43,972 nucleotides of DNA, taken from positions 1-43,972 of the IMG/VR virus record IMGVR_UViG_3300038682_000184; one strand, 5' to 3'. Under the pieces are notes generated by a model. It searched no databases. It had not been told where the DNA came from and saw only the letters and a program-made list of their open reading frames with translations. Made by a program: the position numbers and the translations under genes. Positions 1-8,134 of the stretch are shown here, piece by piece (position 1 is the first letter of the stretch; each line of letters starts with the position of its first letter). This DNA comes from a virus.

Positions 1-2
1 TA

Positions 3-92
3 TTCCCCGGTGGGCGTGGTACTGCAAACATGCGTAAGCTTGCCAAAGAACACGGACTTGAAATACTATACGATGCGGAGGGTGAGAAATGA
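3..92 (+). CDS. DUF2493 / SLOG-like protein, C-terminal fragment
   Basis: Only the last 29 codons are in the window and the start lies to the left. The visible residues include FPGGRGTANM followed by a short alpha/beta tail (KLAKEHGLEILYDA). FPGGRGTA is the nucleotide-binding signature near the C-terminus of DUF2493 proteins of the SLOG superfamily, common beside phage packaging genes. The stop overlaps the next start (ATGA). The molecular role in phages is not established; binding of a nucleotide-derived ligand is inferred from the superfamily. Confidence 0.7.
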   Translation, partial: FPGGRGTANMRKLAKEHGLEILYDAEGEK

Positions 93-511
93 CACCAATA
101 AATCAATCAATTGTGGACAAGGGGGACGGTGACTGCTTCAGGGCTTCTACAGCCTCGCTATTAGATTTAAGCCTCGAACAAGTTCCGCACTTCGGAAGAT
201 ACAAAGAAAACTGGTTTCACATTTATTATGGATTTATGAGATTATTCGGATACGAGTATTCTGGAATATGTTCAATCAATTCAAAAAGAGGCATGAGACG
301 AGAAGACAGTATCAATGGATTTTTTGAAACCACAGTACCCTCGGCAACTTTTAAAAATGTGACTCATTCTGTAATAACAAACATTAACGGACTTATTGTT
401 CACGATCCCAATCCTAATAAAAAATACATGAATATCAATATCCACGACATCGAAGATAAAAGACATGTGTATTGGTATATGTTTGAAAAAGCGGAGTCTA
501 CAAAAAATTGA
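89..511 (+). CDS. papain-like cysteine-protease-fold phage protein
   Basis: 140 aa. The N-terminus has GDGDCFRASTASLLDL with Cys16, and the C-terminal half has THSVI (His93) followed by LIVHDPNPN (His105, Asp106). This Cys...His...Asp layout matches the small papain-like/C39-like proteins often found just upstream of phage terminases. Whether it cleaves anything is unknown. The ATG overlaps the previous stop, with GGAGGGTGAG as ribosome site, and its own stop overlaps the TTG start of the terminase, so the three genes are probably coupled. Confidence 0.6.
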   Translation: MTPINQSIVDKGDGDCFRASTASLLDLSLEQVPHFGRYKENWFHIYYGFMRLFGYEYSGICSINSKRGMRREDSINGFFETTVPSATFKNVTHSVITNINGLIVHDPNPNKKYMNINIHDIEDKRHVYWYMFEKAESTKN

Positions 512-2490
512 AATCTAAAATCATAACAGCAGAGCAAATCTACAGAGAAAAACAGCTTGATTACTTCGATAGCATAATCGATGCAATACCCGAAGAAATA
601 ATTATCCCCCTATTTTCTGAATGGGCAAGAGATAACAGAACTATTCCCGCTGGCGTGTCAGATTATGACGGACCATTCAAGCCCGAGATAGTACCTCATC
701 TGATGTATATCTTGGATTTACTTCATCCCGACAACCCTGCAACACATGTCTACTTCATGGCTAATGCTCAGTCAGGCAAAACCGTTTCTATCCTTGAGAA
801 TGCAATCGGTGCAATAATTCGGTATATGCTCGGGTCAATTTTGTATGTTACTTCCACTCAGGATTCTGTAAAAGTCAGGGGCGCTATAAATATCGATACG
901 CTGATAGACAACAGCGGGCTTGCCGATTATGTGAAGCCCGCATCAGGACGGCGTAAGAACGTTACAGGCGATCAAGGTGATTTTAAGCAGTTTGCAGGTG
1001 GTCTAAAATTGCGGATGACCTCATATAATACCATATCGGCCATGAAATCTGATAGTTACAACTACATATTTGAAGATGAACTTGATGAGGCAAAGGCAGA
1101 ACTAAAGGATCAGGGAGATATTGAAGGCATTTTAGAGGGTAGAACGAAAGGAAAAGCCGCCGGAAACTATAAGATATTTGGATTGTCAACGCCGACAAGA
1201 ATGGAAACAAGCCGGATATATCGCAATTTTTTGCGAGGCGACCAAAACAAATTGCATCTGCCGTGTCCGTTATGCGGAGAATATCAAGAGCTGATATTGA
1301 AACCGAGGGGCGGCGAATATGGTTTAACGTTCAGAGCTGAAAAGGATAAAGGCAACGGCAAAAAAGTTGTAGTGCCTGAATCAATACATTATATCTGTCA
1401 GCATTGCCGGGGCGAATTCCGAGAATCTAAAAAGTCATGGATGTTGAGGAATTTCAAATGGATTCCGCAAAACCCAGGGGCGGGCGATAAAATCAGAACG
1501 TTTCACGCATCGGGATTATCAGCGCCGGAGATAATGCTATCATGGGAACGTATCTGTTTTGATTTTGCTGATGCTGGATTCGGTGAGGATTTGCTCAAGT
1601 TTAAGGATTTCACAATCAACGATCTTGGCTGGCCGTGGGCTGGTGTGCAAAAACAAGCGGGCTGGGAAAAAGTAAAAGAAAAAGCAGAAGAGAATTGTCT
1701 CGGTGAAGTGCCGAAAGGTCATGTAGTGCAAATTGACGGGCAAGAAGTATATAAGGGCCCGCTTGTGCTATACAGCGGGTGTGATGTCCAGGGGGACCGG
1801 CTCGAATTAGGCGTTTTCGGTTTCGGCTATGACATGGAGATTTGGCAAGTAGACAAGCAAATATTCTATGGCAATACGGCGCAATTATCGAGCGCATGTT
1901 ATAAACAGCTCCATGATTGGGTGTATACTCATGCATATGAGATATGCGGCAAGAAGCGGACAATTGCATTATGTGCAATAGATGCGGGATATAACAATAA
2001 AAAGCTTGAGAGAATAAAGGATTTTGCCGATAAAGCCCGGATAATATACAATTTTGTAGGGAGAAGGCAGGACAAATTTAGAGCAGTTAAGGGACAGGGA
2101 CACGAAAAAGGAAGTGAATTATTCACGCCCGCACGTGTAAATGATGCAAAAAACCCGCTGAAAACGGTTTATAATTTGTATGTTTCGTCCATAAAAGAGA
2201 TAATAATGAACAGAATAACCCAGGCGGAGGATTTTGGAGCGCTGCATTTTCCGAAATACAAGAAAGATCCAGCGGGAAATAAAATAGAACGACCGGATGA
2301 GGATTGGAAAAGGCTGATAAGCGAGAGATATCAAGAGCTTGAGCCTAAAAAATACGGATGGAAAAAGATTCACGAGCGTAACGAGGATTGGGACACGCTA
2401 ATATATGCTTATGCGGCGGCGGAATTTGACGGGGTTTCATCATGGCCAACGGTGAGATGGATTATGTTGTGGAAAAGTTTGGTAGGGTAG
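508..2490 (+). CDS. terminase large subunit (GpA family)
   Basis: 660 aa, the usual length for lambda gpA-type terminases. It packages DNA into proheads by an ATPase motor and a C-terminal nuclease. A Walker A-like motif ANAQSGKT lies at 85-92 and a Walker B YIFEDELDEA at 186-195. A zinc-binding pair (CPLC ... CQHC, about 250-300) and the nuclease region beginning GCDVQGDRLELGVFGFG follow. The start is a TTG that overlaps the previous TGA, with GGAG about 12 nt upstream; no in-frame ATG lies nearby. No small terminase subunit is recognisable in the window. It may lie to the left. Confidence 0.93.
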   Translation: MKSKIITAEQIYREKQLDYFDSIIDAIPEEIIIPLFSEWARDNRTIPAGVSDYDGPFKPEIVPHLMYILDLLHPDNPATHVYFMANAQSGKTVSILENAIGAIIRYMLGSILYVTSTQDSVKVRGAINIDTLIDNSGLADYVKPASGRRKNVTGDQGDFKQFAGGLKLRMTSYNTISAMKSDSYNYIFEDELDEAKAELKDQGDIEGILEGRTKGKAAGNYKIFGLSTPTRMETSRIYRNFLRGDQNKLHLPCPLCGEYQELILKPRGGEYGLTFRAEKDKGNGKKVVVPESIHYICQHCRGEFRESKKSWMLRNFKWIPQNPGAGDKIRTFHASGLSAPEIMLSWERICFDFADAGFGEDLLKFKDFTINDLGWPWAGVQKQAGWEKVKEKAEENCLGEVPKGHVVQIDGQEVYKGPLVLYSGCDVQGDRLELGVFGFGYDMEIWQVDKQIFYGNTAQLSSACYKQLHDWVYTHAYEICGKKRTIALCAIDAGYNNKKLERIKDFADKARIIYNFVGRRQDKFRAVKGQGHEKGSELFTPARVNDAKNPLKTVYNLYVSSIKEIIMNRITQAEDFGALHFPKYKKDPAGNKIERPDEDWKRLISERYQELEPKKYGWKKIHERNEDWDTLIYAYAAAEFDGVSSWPTVRWIMLWKSLVG

Positions 2491-2499
2491 GGGGAGAAG

Positions 2500-2817
2500 A
2501 TGGAAGCAAGAATGTCGCCACTTGTAAGAAGGATATTAAACGATCCTGATGCAACAGAGCAGAGGAAAATATTAAGCAATCCAAGTTTAAGGCGTGATTG
2601 CACTTTTGAGTATAAAGGTAAAAGATACAGGGTAAGCAATAGGCCGCCGATAGAATTATTAGAGGAGAATAAGAAAATGAAAAAACACAAAATTATTTTG
2701 CTTGTAGTGATGGTATACATTAGTATAGTTTCACTAATCGGAAGATTTGCGAATCCTGAGTTATCAGAAACGCAATTATTTTTTAGAATACCGCATTTTG
2801 TGGTATTGGATTTTTAG
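2500..2817 (+). CDS. small membrane protein, unknown function
   Basis: 105 aa with no recognised domain. The N-terminal 59 residues are polar. From Met60 there is a basic start (KKHK) and a hydrophobic stretch of about 20 residues, so a single membrane span is predicted. GGAG lies 10 nt before Met60, so a shorter 46-residue membrane peptide could also be translated from 2677. The main start has GGGGAG 6 nt upstream. Confidence 0.6.
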   Translation: MEARMSPLVRRILNDPDATEQRKILSNPSLRRDCTFEYKGKRYRVSNRPPIELLEENKKMKKHKIILLVVMVYISIVSLIGRFANPELSETQLFFRIPHFVVLDF

Positions 2818-2826
2818 GGGAAAAAG

Positions 2827-3474
2827 ATGTCAACAAGTAGTTTTACGAGACCAATAGTTATTAGTGATCCGGCGGCTGTTAAAAAGCTGAAGGATATCGT
2901 TTACGGAGAAGAAGAGGAAGAAGAGATGACAATCGGAGAAGCATGGGACAAGAAGAAAACAGAAGCGATGATGACAGAAAAAGATTTTATTGAAATTACA
3001 CCAGAGAAATTATCTAAAATGGATAGACGTGTTTTGCGGCTTATGGCAATAAAGATTGAGACAGCTGAAAAGCTCATAAGGTATAGAGATTATCAAGAAT
3101 CCACAGAAAGACGATTTGTAGAAAAAAACAAGGAGAAACAAATGACAGGGAAAGAAGAGGAAGAAGAGATGAATGGAATAAAAGAATATGTTCAGAAAAA
3201 GTTTGAGGAAAAGTTTAGCTATAGATATGATATGCATAAAGAAGCCAAAACGGGCGCATACACATATAAGGATACGGCTAACCTTTGGCGGGGATATGAG
3301 GCGGCATATTATGATTTAGCTGAAGAACTACGCAAAGCATCAGTTACGGGAGAAGAATTACTTGACGCTAACAGATATCTTATAATCAGACATGATGAGT
3401 TGAAGGAAAAGCTTAAGAAGAAAGAATATGAAATAGCGCAAGAAAAAACACACAAAACACTTGACAAGAGTTGA
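2827..3474 (+). CDS. charged helical protein with two poly-Glu linkers
   Basis: 215 aa, highly charged, mostly predicted helix, family not recognised. Runs of five or six Glu directly followed by Met occur near residues 28-34 and 109-115. At DNA level both are GAAGAGGAAGAAGAG followed by ATG (about 2909-2929 and 3151-3171). Each purine tract resembles a Shine-Dalgarno element, so internal in-frame starts giving about 182 and 101 aa products are possible. The main start has GGGGAAAAAG upstream. Confidence 0.6.
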   Translation: MSTSSFTRPIVISDPAAVKKLKDIVYGEEEEEEMTIGEAWDKKKTEAMMTEKDFIEITPEKLSKMDRRVLRLMAIKIETAEKLIRYRDYQESTERRFVEKNKEKQMTGKEEEEEMNGIKEYVQKKFEEKFSYRYDMHKEAKTGAYTYKDTANLWRGYEAAYYDLAEELRKASVTGEELLDANRYLIIRHDELKEKLKKKEYEIAQEKTHKTLDKS

Positions 3475-3499
3475 CAACAGGGCTTATACTTAGATAAAT
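3461..3499 (+). promoter_or_regulatory. sigma70-type promoter for the zinc-finger gene
   Basis: TTGACA (3461-3466), 18 nt, then TATACT (3485-3490). A second TTGACA begins at 3471 with an ATAAAT-like -10 17 nt later. It overlaps the end of the preceding gene and points at the zinc-finger gene, suggesting that gene is an independently expressed accessory (moron-like) unit. Confidence 0.65.
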
Positions 3500-3519
3500 G
3501 AGATTAAGGAGGTCGGGTG

Positions 3520-4056
3520 ATGCCGAGAGCAGTAAACGGGATGAAAGAATGTAGCAAGTGTCATGAGGTTAAGCCGGTCGGAGAGTTTTGGAAATGCTCG
3601 AAGGTGAAAGATGGACTTGCATCTAAGTGTAAACAATGTTATAAAGCCTACTGTGAAGCAAATGAGGACAAGATTAAAGATTATAATAAAGCTTACAGAA
3701 AAGCCAACAAACACAAGATAGAGGCTTACAGAAAAGCCAACAAAGAGAAAGCAAAAGCTACGCATAAAGCCTGGCACGAAGCCAACAAAGAGAAAGCAAA
3801 AGCTACGCATAAAGCCTGGTACGAAGCCAACAAGGATAAGAGAAAAGCCTACCGTGAAGCAAACAAGGAGAAGAGAGCAGAATGGGCGAAAGCTCGTTAT
3901 GAATCTTTTCCAGATAAAATTGTTGCCGGAATCATTCGACAACAACTCGATTTATATATCGCAGACCTCCCAACATCAGCAATACCGCCCGAGTTAATCG
4001 AACTTAAACGTAAAGTTATTTTAGCAAATAGAAAAATTAAGAGCGTATGTTCTTAA
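3520..4056 (+). CDS. zinc-finger protein with ANxxK repeats
   Basis: 178 aa. Near the N-terminus CSKC ... CKQC forms a four-Cys zinc site followed by lysine-rich repeats with the theme A-N-x-x-K (about residues 45-125). Two adjacent 15-residue units are nearly identical at DNA level. The C-terminal tail has IPPELIELKRK and ILANRKIK. Such zinc/repeat modules occur in front of HNH nuclease domains in phages, but no HNH motif is present, so nuclease activity is not claimed. The ATG has AAGGAGG 7 nt upstream. A related gene lies at 29397-29774 on the other strand. Confidence 0.7.
   Translation: MPRAVNGMKECSKCHEVKPVGEFWKCSKVKDGLASKCKQCYKAYCEANEDKIKDYNKAYRKANKHKIEAYRKANKEKAKATHKAWHEANKEKAKATHKAWYEANKDKRKAYREANKEKRAEWAKARYESFPDKIVAGIIRQQLDLYIADLPTSAIPPELIELKRKVILANRKIKSVCS
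3736..3825 (+). repeat. 45-bp tandem repeat, two copies
   Basis: Two adjacent 45-nt units (3736-3780 and 3781-3825) differ at one base near the end and encode ANKEKAKATHKAW plus HE or YE. They lie inside the zinc-finger gene and are flanked by more diverged ANxxK units, suggesting recent slippage or unequal exchange. Confidence 0.9.
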
Positions 4057-4079
4057 AAAATATATTAAGGAGTCACAAG

Positions 4080-4295
4080 ATGACAAACAAGAAAATTTCA
4101 ATGAGAAACGCAGTAAACAGAATGGATGAAGCAACAGAAAAAGCTTTCAATGGAACGCTCAGCCCTGACATTGCAAAGACGGCAACCGGAGAAGTAAACG
4201 CAATAATAAGATTGCTCGGACTTCAGATTTCAGCCGCCCGCACCTCCGGTCAGCCGGTAAAACTTCCAACTATGGATTTTATCGATCTGTCATAA
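4080..4295 (+). CDS. small helical protein, unknown function
   Basis: 71 aa starting MTNKKISMRN, with AAGGAG 8 nt upstream. An upstream in-frame start at 4047 lacks a ribosome site and is not preferred. The central region (LSPDIAKTATGEVNAIIRLL) and the ending with a TSGQPVKLP-like motif resemble small helical phage proteins without assigned function. It ends directly before a terminator. Confidence 0.55.
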   Translation: MTNKKISMRNAVNRMDEATEKAFNGTLSPDIAKTATGEVNAIIRLLGLQISAARTSGQPVKLPTMDFIDLS

Positions 4296-4315
4296 ATTGC
4301 AGATTCACCACACTA

Positions 4316-4344
4316 AAGCGGTTCTACAAAGAGCCGCTTTTTTT
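4316..4344 (+). terminator. rho-independent terminator
   Basis: A 10-bp stem (AAGCGGTTCT with AGAGCCGCTT, one G-T pair) has an ACAA loop and runs into seven Ts. It separates the terminase/accessory block from the head gene block. Confidence 0.88.
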
Positions 4345-4357
4345 ACGCCCTAAATAA

Positions 4358-4387
4358 TTTCACAAAAACATACTACTTTTTGTGAAA
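4358..4387. repeat. perfect 11-bp inverted repeat, possible operator
   Basis: TTTCACAAAAA and TTTTTGTGAAA are separated by 8 nt and end 7 nt before a -35 box. The position suits a regulator binding site for the downstream promoter. The hairpin is AT-rich and lacks a following T tract, so a terminator is less likely. Confidence 0.55.
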
Positions 4388-4394
4388 AAAATCC

Positions 4395-4423
4395 TTGACA
4401 CCACTTAAAAACCGTATTAAAAT
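4395..4423 (+). promoter_or_regulatory. strong sigma70-type promoter before the head genes
   Basis: TTGACA (4395-4400), 17 nt, TAAAAT (4418-4423). It lies in the 213-nt gap before the head operon, preceded by the terminator and inverted repeat. A second, TTAACA-type promoter follows about 70 nt downstream. Confidence 0.7.
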
Positions 4424-4463
4424 AAATTAACCGAAAATATATCAAAAATCTCAGAACACATCT

Positions 4464-4491
4464 TTAACAAATCGCCTATTTCTGGTATTAT
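4464..4491 (+). promoter_or_regulatory. TTAACA-type promoter, late class candidate
   Basis: TTAACA (4464-4469), 16 nt, TATTAT (4486-4491), 17 nt before the ATG. The same -35 recurs at 18380 and 29899 ahead of other virion and lysis genes. Confidence 0.5.
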
Positions 4492-4508
4492 ATCGTATAG
4501 GGGTATAA

Positions 4509-5375
4509 ATGGCCGTAGGCGATATTGATTTCCGAGCAGATAACAATATAGATTGCACAATCGAAGATGCCAACGGCGTAAAGCAGGTTGCAACATTAAC
4601 CGTTAATGCTCAAGCGGCAGTAGGGAAGGGTCTTGATGTTAGCTTGCAGGACCAGACAACCCCATCGGTGATAGTTAAATTTCATAGAGTAGATGCAGTA
4701 ACAGATCTTGCCGCTTCAACCGAAATAGATGATTTAACAATTACCGTCACTTCTTCAACTGGTTTTGTAATCGGTGAGTATATAATAATTTACAGTAACG
4801 TAACCGACAGATATTATCTCGGGCAGATTTTAAATATAGCTGCAAACGTAATTACGGTTGACAGCCCTCTTGATTCGGCATTCCCGATAGGTGCATCAGT
4901 AACAACCGGACCATCTAATATGGCGGTCGACGGAAGCTCAACATCTCAAATATTCGGGCTGAGAGGTCAGGACGTTTTACCAGAAGGTGTAGATCTTGTT
5001 TTCGACATCACGAGAATCATTTTTCATTGTACCACTGCATCTTCCGTGGATTTGTCTAAATTCGCAGATATTGCAGGCGGAATTACAAACGGCCTTGTAT
5101 TAAGAAAACGAGACGGAACATATAATAATATTTTTAACGTGAAAACCAACGGAGAATTAGCCGGGATATTATACGACTTAACTATTTCACAGGCGACCAA
5201 CCCAGCGCAGGGTCAGGATGGGTTTTATGCCCGCTTAACTTTTGCGAGTCAAGGGAAAATAGGCGTTGCTATAAGATTACAGAAAGGCGAAGATTTGGAA
5301 TTGATAGTGCAAGACGCACTGCAAACAATAACGCTTTTAGAATGTACGGCTGAAGGCCATGTGGTAGAGGATTAA
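4509..5375 (+). CDS. beta-rich structural protein, unknown function
   Basis: 288 aa, beginning MAVGDIDFRADNNIDCTIED. It alternates beta-type segments rich in Thr, Val and Gly and has no signal peptide. Its place between the terminase and the gpW-like connector is not occupied in lambda. A virion decoration or appendage role is inferred from composition and position only. The start follows GTATAGGGG. Confidence 0.55.
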   Translation: MAVGDIDFRADNNIDCTIEDANGVKQVATLTVNAQAAVGKGLDVSLQDQTTPSVIVKFHRVDAVTDLAASTEIDDLTITVTSSTGFVIGEYIIIYSNVTDRYYLGQILNIAANVITVDSPLDSAFPIGASVTTGPSNMAVDGSSTSQIFGLRGQDVLPEGVDLVFDITRIIFHCTTASSVDLSKFADIAGGITNGLVLRKRDGTYNNIFNVKTNGELAGILYDLTISQATNPAQGQDGFYARLTFASQGKIGVAIRLQKGEDLELIVQDALQTITLLECTAEGHVVED

Positions 5376-5377
5376 AG

Positions 5378-5617
5378 ATGTCATTAACAAACGCTGAACT
5401 ATTAGCAATATACAACGCTGAATTACTTCTCCTGAATGCCGCAATAGCACACGTATATAAAACCGGACAGCGATATATAATTGGAACCGGCGCAAGCAAG
5501 CGAGAATTTGAATCCGACATAAATGCACTAAACGACCAGAGGCGCAAACTCATAGTACAAATAAATCAGCTCGATACTACTGTAAATAAAACCATTCAAA
5601 CAAAGGCGGGGTGGTAA
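5378..5617 (+). CDS. gpW-like head-tail connector
   Basis: 79 aa. Lambda gpW (68 aa) sits between terminase and portal and later joins the filled head to the tail. This protein has the same place and size and a similar pattern: an N-terminal helix, a QRYIIGTGASKREFES beta hairpin and a C-terminal helix. The stop overlaps the portal ATG (TAATG). Family assignment rests on pattern and synteny. Confidence 0.65.
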   Translation: MSLTNAELLAIYNAELLLLNAAIAHVYKTGQRYIIGTGASKREFESDINALNDQRRKLIVQINQLDTTVNKTIQTKAGW

Positions 5618-7080
5618 TGCCTATTATAGTTTTTAAAAACGGCAAAGCCTCAACAAAAGACACAAGTGGCGCTCAGTACTCCGGCGAGAAGATCCCCGGC
5701 GATCTCGAAAACTGGAATGTGCTATCATCGGACAGCAATTATATATTAGAATCAACATATGGTGATTTGTCTTCCAGGTCCATGACGCTTTTTCATACCC
5801 ATCCTTTTTGCAAAGGCGCAATAACCAAGCAGACCGAATATTCAGTGGGAGGCGGTCTGGCTTTTCGTAGTCAGCCCGATTGGTCAACGCTCGGTAAAAC
5901 AAAAGAATGGGGGAAAGATTGGGGCAAAGAGTTTCAGAAAATAGTCCATTATTATTTTCAGGAATTCGGTCTTTACGGCAAGCAGTCGGTTTTAATGCGT
6001 GGCGCTCTTGCCTCTGGCGGGTCAATACTCGATTTTGAACGGGACAGCAACGGCTATTTAACCGACTTAATCGATGTGGGCAACAATCAGATCGATTGGC
6101 AGCAGTCAACCGGCGATTATTATCTCGGAATTAAGGCCGACAAAATGAACCGAGGCACGGGTTTATTTCTTAGAAATGGCGAAAAACCCTCATATGTAGA
6201 CGCAAACGGCAATCAAAACCTTGTACATTTTTTTATCAAGGAATTACCCGAACAGCTCCGGGGCTATCCGATGCTTTACAGCATTATCAACCATGCAAAG
6301 CAGGACGACCGGCATACTGATGCAATAGTACAGCGGGCAGTCATGGAAGCTATTATGTGGGCATCGAAAGAAGGCAACGAAACCGATATGTCGGCTCAAT
6401 TTGACGACCTGAACAAGCGGACGCAAGAAAACACGATAGGCGGAAAGATTACAAGTGCAGTAGCGAAAATGTGGGGCAGTAAAGGCCAATCTCCAGGGGC
6501 AGTGCTACAGCTCGGACAGGGTGAAAAATGGAATGTTCACGACATAAAAACGCCGTCGAATAATTATGATCCTTTTAAACATTGGAATTTGCGTTATGTT
6601 GCAGGCGGAACAGGAACCCCGCCGGAAGTTATTCTCTCAGAATATTCAACGAGTTTTACCGCTCATAAAGGCGCATTAAATGATTTTGAAAAGTCGTACA
6701 TGTTTAAGCGTCGAATGTTTGCAGATACGGTAATGTATCCGGTAATAAAAGAAATTGCAAAAGACGCAATAATGCAGGGATTTATCAAAGCGCCGGGATT
6801 TTTTGACGGTGCATTTATGATTCAGCGGGCATATCTTCAGGGCATGTATTTAGGTCCAGTGCCGGGGCATATCAACCCATTGCAGGAAGTACAAGCGAAT
6901 ATTAAGGCCGTAGATGCGGCATTCAAACTGCGCTCAGATGTTGCAAGCATGAACGGCAACGAATGGGACAATTTTTTAACCGAGTGGCAAGAGGAATCTA
7001 TGGAATACGCAAAATACAGCCCCGAAGCAAGGGCGGCAGCAATACAAACACAAGAAATGGAGGCCGGAAGCGATGGCTAA
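5617..7080 (+). CDS. portal protein (lambda gpB family)
   Basis: 487 aa from the ATG at 5617. A GTG at 5611 is in frame, but the ATG fits GGCGGGG and the upstream stop better. The portal is the dodecameric ring at the head vertex through which DNA passes. Recognisable features are the N-terminal region, the central GGTGTPPEVILSEYSTSFTAHKGAL block typical of lambda-type portals, and the Glu/Ala-rich C-terminus. The end overlaps the protease start by 8 nt. Confidence 0.9.
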   Translation: MPIIVFKNGKASTKDTSGAQYSGEKIPGDLENWNVLSSDSNYILESTYGDLSSRSMTLFHTHPFCKGAITKQTEYSVGGGLAFRSQPDWSTLGKTKEWGKDWGKEFQKIVHYYFQEFGLYGKQSVLMRGALASGGSILDFERDSNGYLTDLIDVGNNQIDWQQSTGDYYLGIKADKMNRGTGLFLRNGEKPSYVDANGNQNLVHFFIKELPEQLRGYPMLYSIINHAKQDDRHTDAIVQRAVMEAIMWASKEGNETDMSAQFDDLNKRTQENTIGGKITSAVAKMWGSKGQSPGAVLQLGQGEKWNVHDIKTPSNNYDPFKHWNLRYVAGGTGTPPEVILSEYSTSFTAHKGALNDFEKSYMFKRRMFADTVMYPVIKEIAKDAIMQGFIKAPGFFDGAFMIQRAYLQGMYLGPVPGHINPLQEVQANIKAVDAAFKLRSDVASMNGNEWDNFLTEWQEESMEYAKYSPEARAAAIQTQEMEAGSDG

Positions 7081-8134
7081 AGTTATAGAATTATCAGGTG
7101 TAGTAGGTTACGACATAACCGCCGACAATATCAGAGAACAGCTAAAAGAATCAAGCGGAGAATCTGTTAGATTTGAAATCAATAGCCCAGGCGGGTCAGT
7201 GTTTGACGGAATAGAGATTTATAATATTATCCGTGGGCATGAAGGCGAAACCGAAACAAGATTGATAAGCCTTGGAGCTTCTATGGGTTCAATAATTGCG
7301 CTTGCCGGTGATAAAAAAACCGCAGAAGATACAGCCGTTTATATGATACATAATCCGTGGGGCGTCGGAATAGGCGACTATAGGGACTTACAAAAAGATG
7401 CCGATTTTTTCAAAGGGCTTGCTGAGCACATGGCAGCGCTATATTCCAAGGAAACAGGAATAGACAAGGCTGAAATAATCGCTATGATGGACGATGAATC
7501 ATGGTTTTTTGGTGCTGAAATGTCTAAATTTGGCATTGAAATAATAGAAACAGACACAGAAAAAGACAAGGAAACGGCATTAGGTTGTGCAAAACTCGAT
7601 TTTGAAGCATGTCTAAACCGAATGGAAAACGACAAAAAAGAATCAAAAAGCATGGATATTGCGGCATTATTTGGCAATATGCCTGATTTAAACGCTAAAA
7701 ACAGCAATAAACCCCTCGATTCGGGGGATAAATTAACGGAGGAAAGCATGGATAAAACCAAACTTAAAGCTGAATTCCCCGAACTCTATAACGAATTAGT
7801 AAAAGAGGGGAACGAATCAGCGGTAAAAGCGGCGATGGAAAACGTCAAAGAAATACTCTCGATTGCGGGAATTTCTGACGAAATCGCAGCGGATGCCACG
7901 AGCGGCATTGATTCTGGTGATTTTGCCAAAGCTGAAATTAAAAAACAGCGTGAAGCAAGAGCGGCAATCAAAGAACCGGCAGGCATCAAGGCGCTCGAAA
8001 AACCGGCAGAACTGCCGAAGGACACAGCACCGGAAGCAAAGAAGGTTGACGGAGTTCAGGGCGAAGTAAGCGCCGAGCAGAAAGCAGAAATTGACTTCTG
8101 GGACTCAGCATACAAAAAAAAGGAGGCTAAATAA
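7073..8134 (+). CDS. head maturation protease (ClpP-like) fused to scaffold
   Basis: 353 aa. The first ~185 residues are a ClpP/S14-type protease: INSPGGSVFDG (oxyanion region, about 37-46), the nucleophile Ser70 in GASMGS, His93 in MIHNPWG and an acidic DDESWF segment. Residues ~200-353 are charged, low-complexity helix like a scaffold. This reproduces lambda gene C, where gpC matures the prohead. An in-frame internal start at 7748 likely yields the scaffold alone. The start overlaps the portal end. Confidence 0.9.
   Translation: MAKVIELSGVVGYDITADNIREQLKESSGESVRFEINSPGGSVFDGIEIYNIIRGHEGETETRLISLGASMGSIIALAGDKKTAEDTAVYMIHNPWGVGIGDYRDLQKDADFFKGLAEHMAALYSKETGIDKAEIIAMMDDESWFFGAEMSKFGIEIIETDTEKDKETALGCAKLDFEACLNRMENDKKESKSMDIAALFGNMPDLNAKNSNKPLDSGDKLTEESMDKTKLKAEFPELYNELVKEGNESAVKAAMENVKEILSIAGISDEIAADATSGIDSGDFAKAEIKKQREARAAIKEPAGIKALEKPAELPKDTAPEAKKVDGVQGEVSAEQKAEIDFWDSAYKKKEAK
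7748..8134 (+). CDS. nested scaffold protein (Nu3-like), internal start
   Basis: In-frame ATG at protease codon 226 preceded by CGGAGGAAAGC, one of the best ribosome sites in the region. The 128-aa product (MDKTKLKAEF...) is acidic and helical with Ala/Lys/Glu-rich segments, as expected for a prohead scaffold. Lambda makes Nu3 from an internal start of gene C in the same way. The evidence is the ribosome site plus synteny. Confidence 0.75.
   Translation: MDKTKLKAEFPELYNELVKEGNESAVKAAMENVKEILSIAGISDEIAADATSGIDSGDFAKAEIKKQREARAAIKEPAGIKALEKPAELPKDTAPEAKKVDGVQGEVSAEQKAEIDFWDSAYKKKEAK

Noticed and set aside
1616-1978. Minus-strand 120-aa ORF inside the terminase gene
   Set aside because: Shadow of a strongly supported coding frame, rich in His/Arg/Cys as antisense readings often are.
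3490-3945. Minus-strand ORF with repeated VGFVPGFMRSFCFLF
   Set aside because: It is the antisense shadow of the ANxxK tandem repeats and has no ribosome site.
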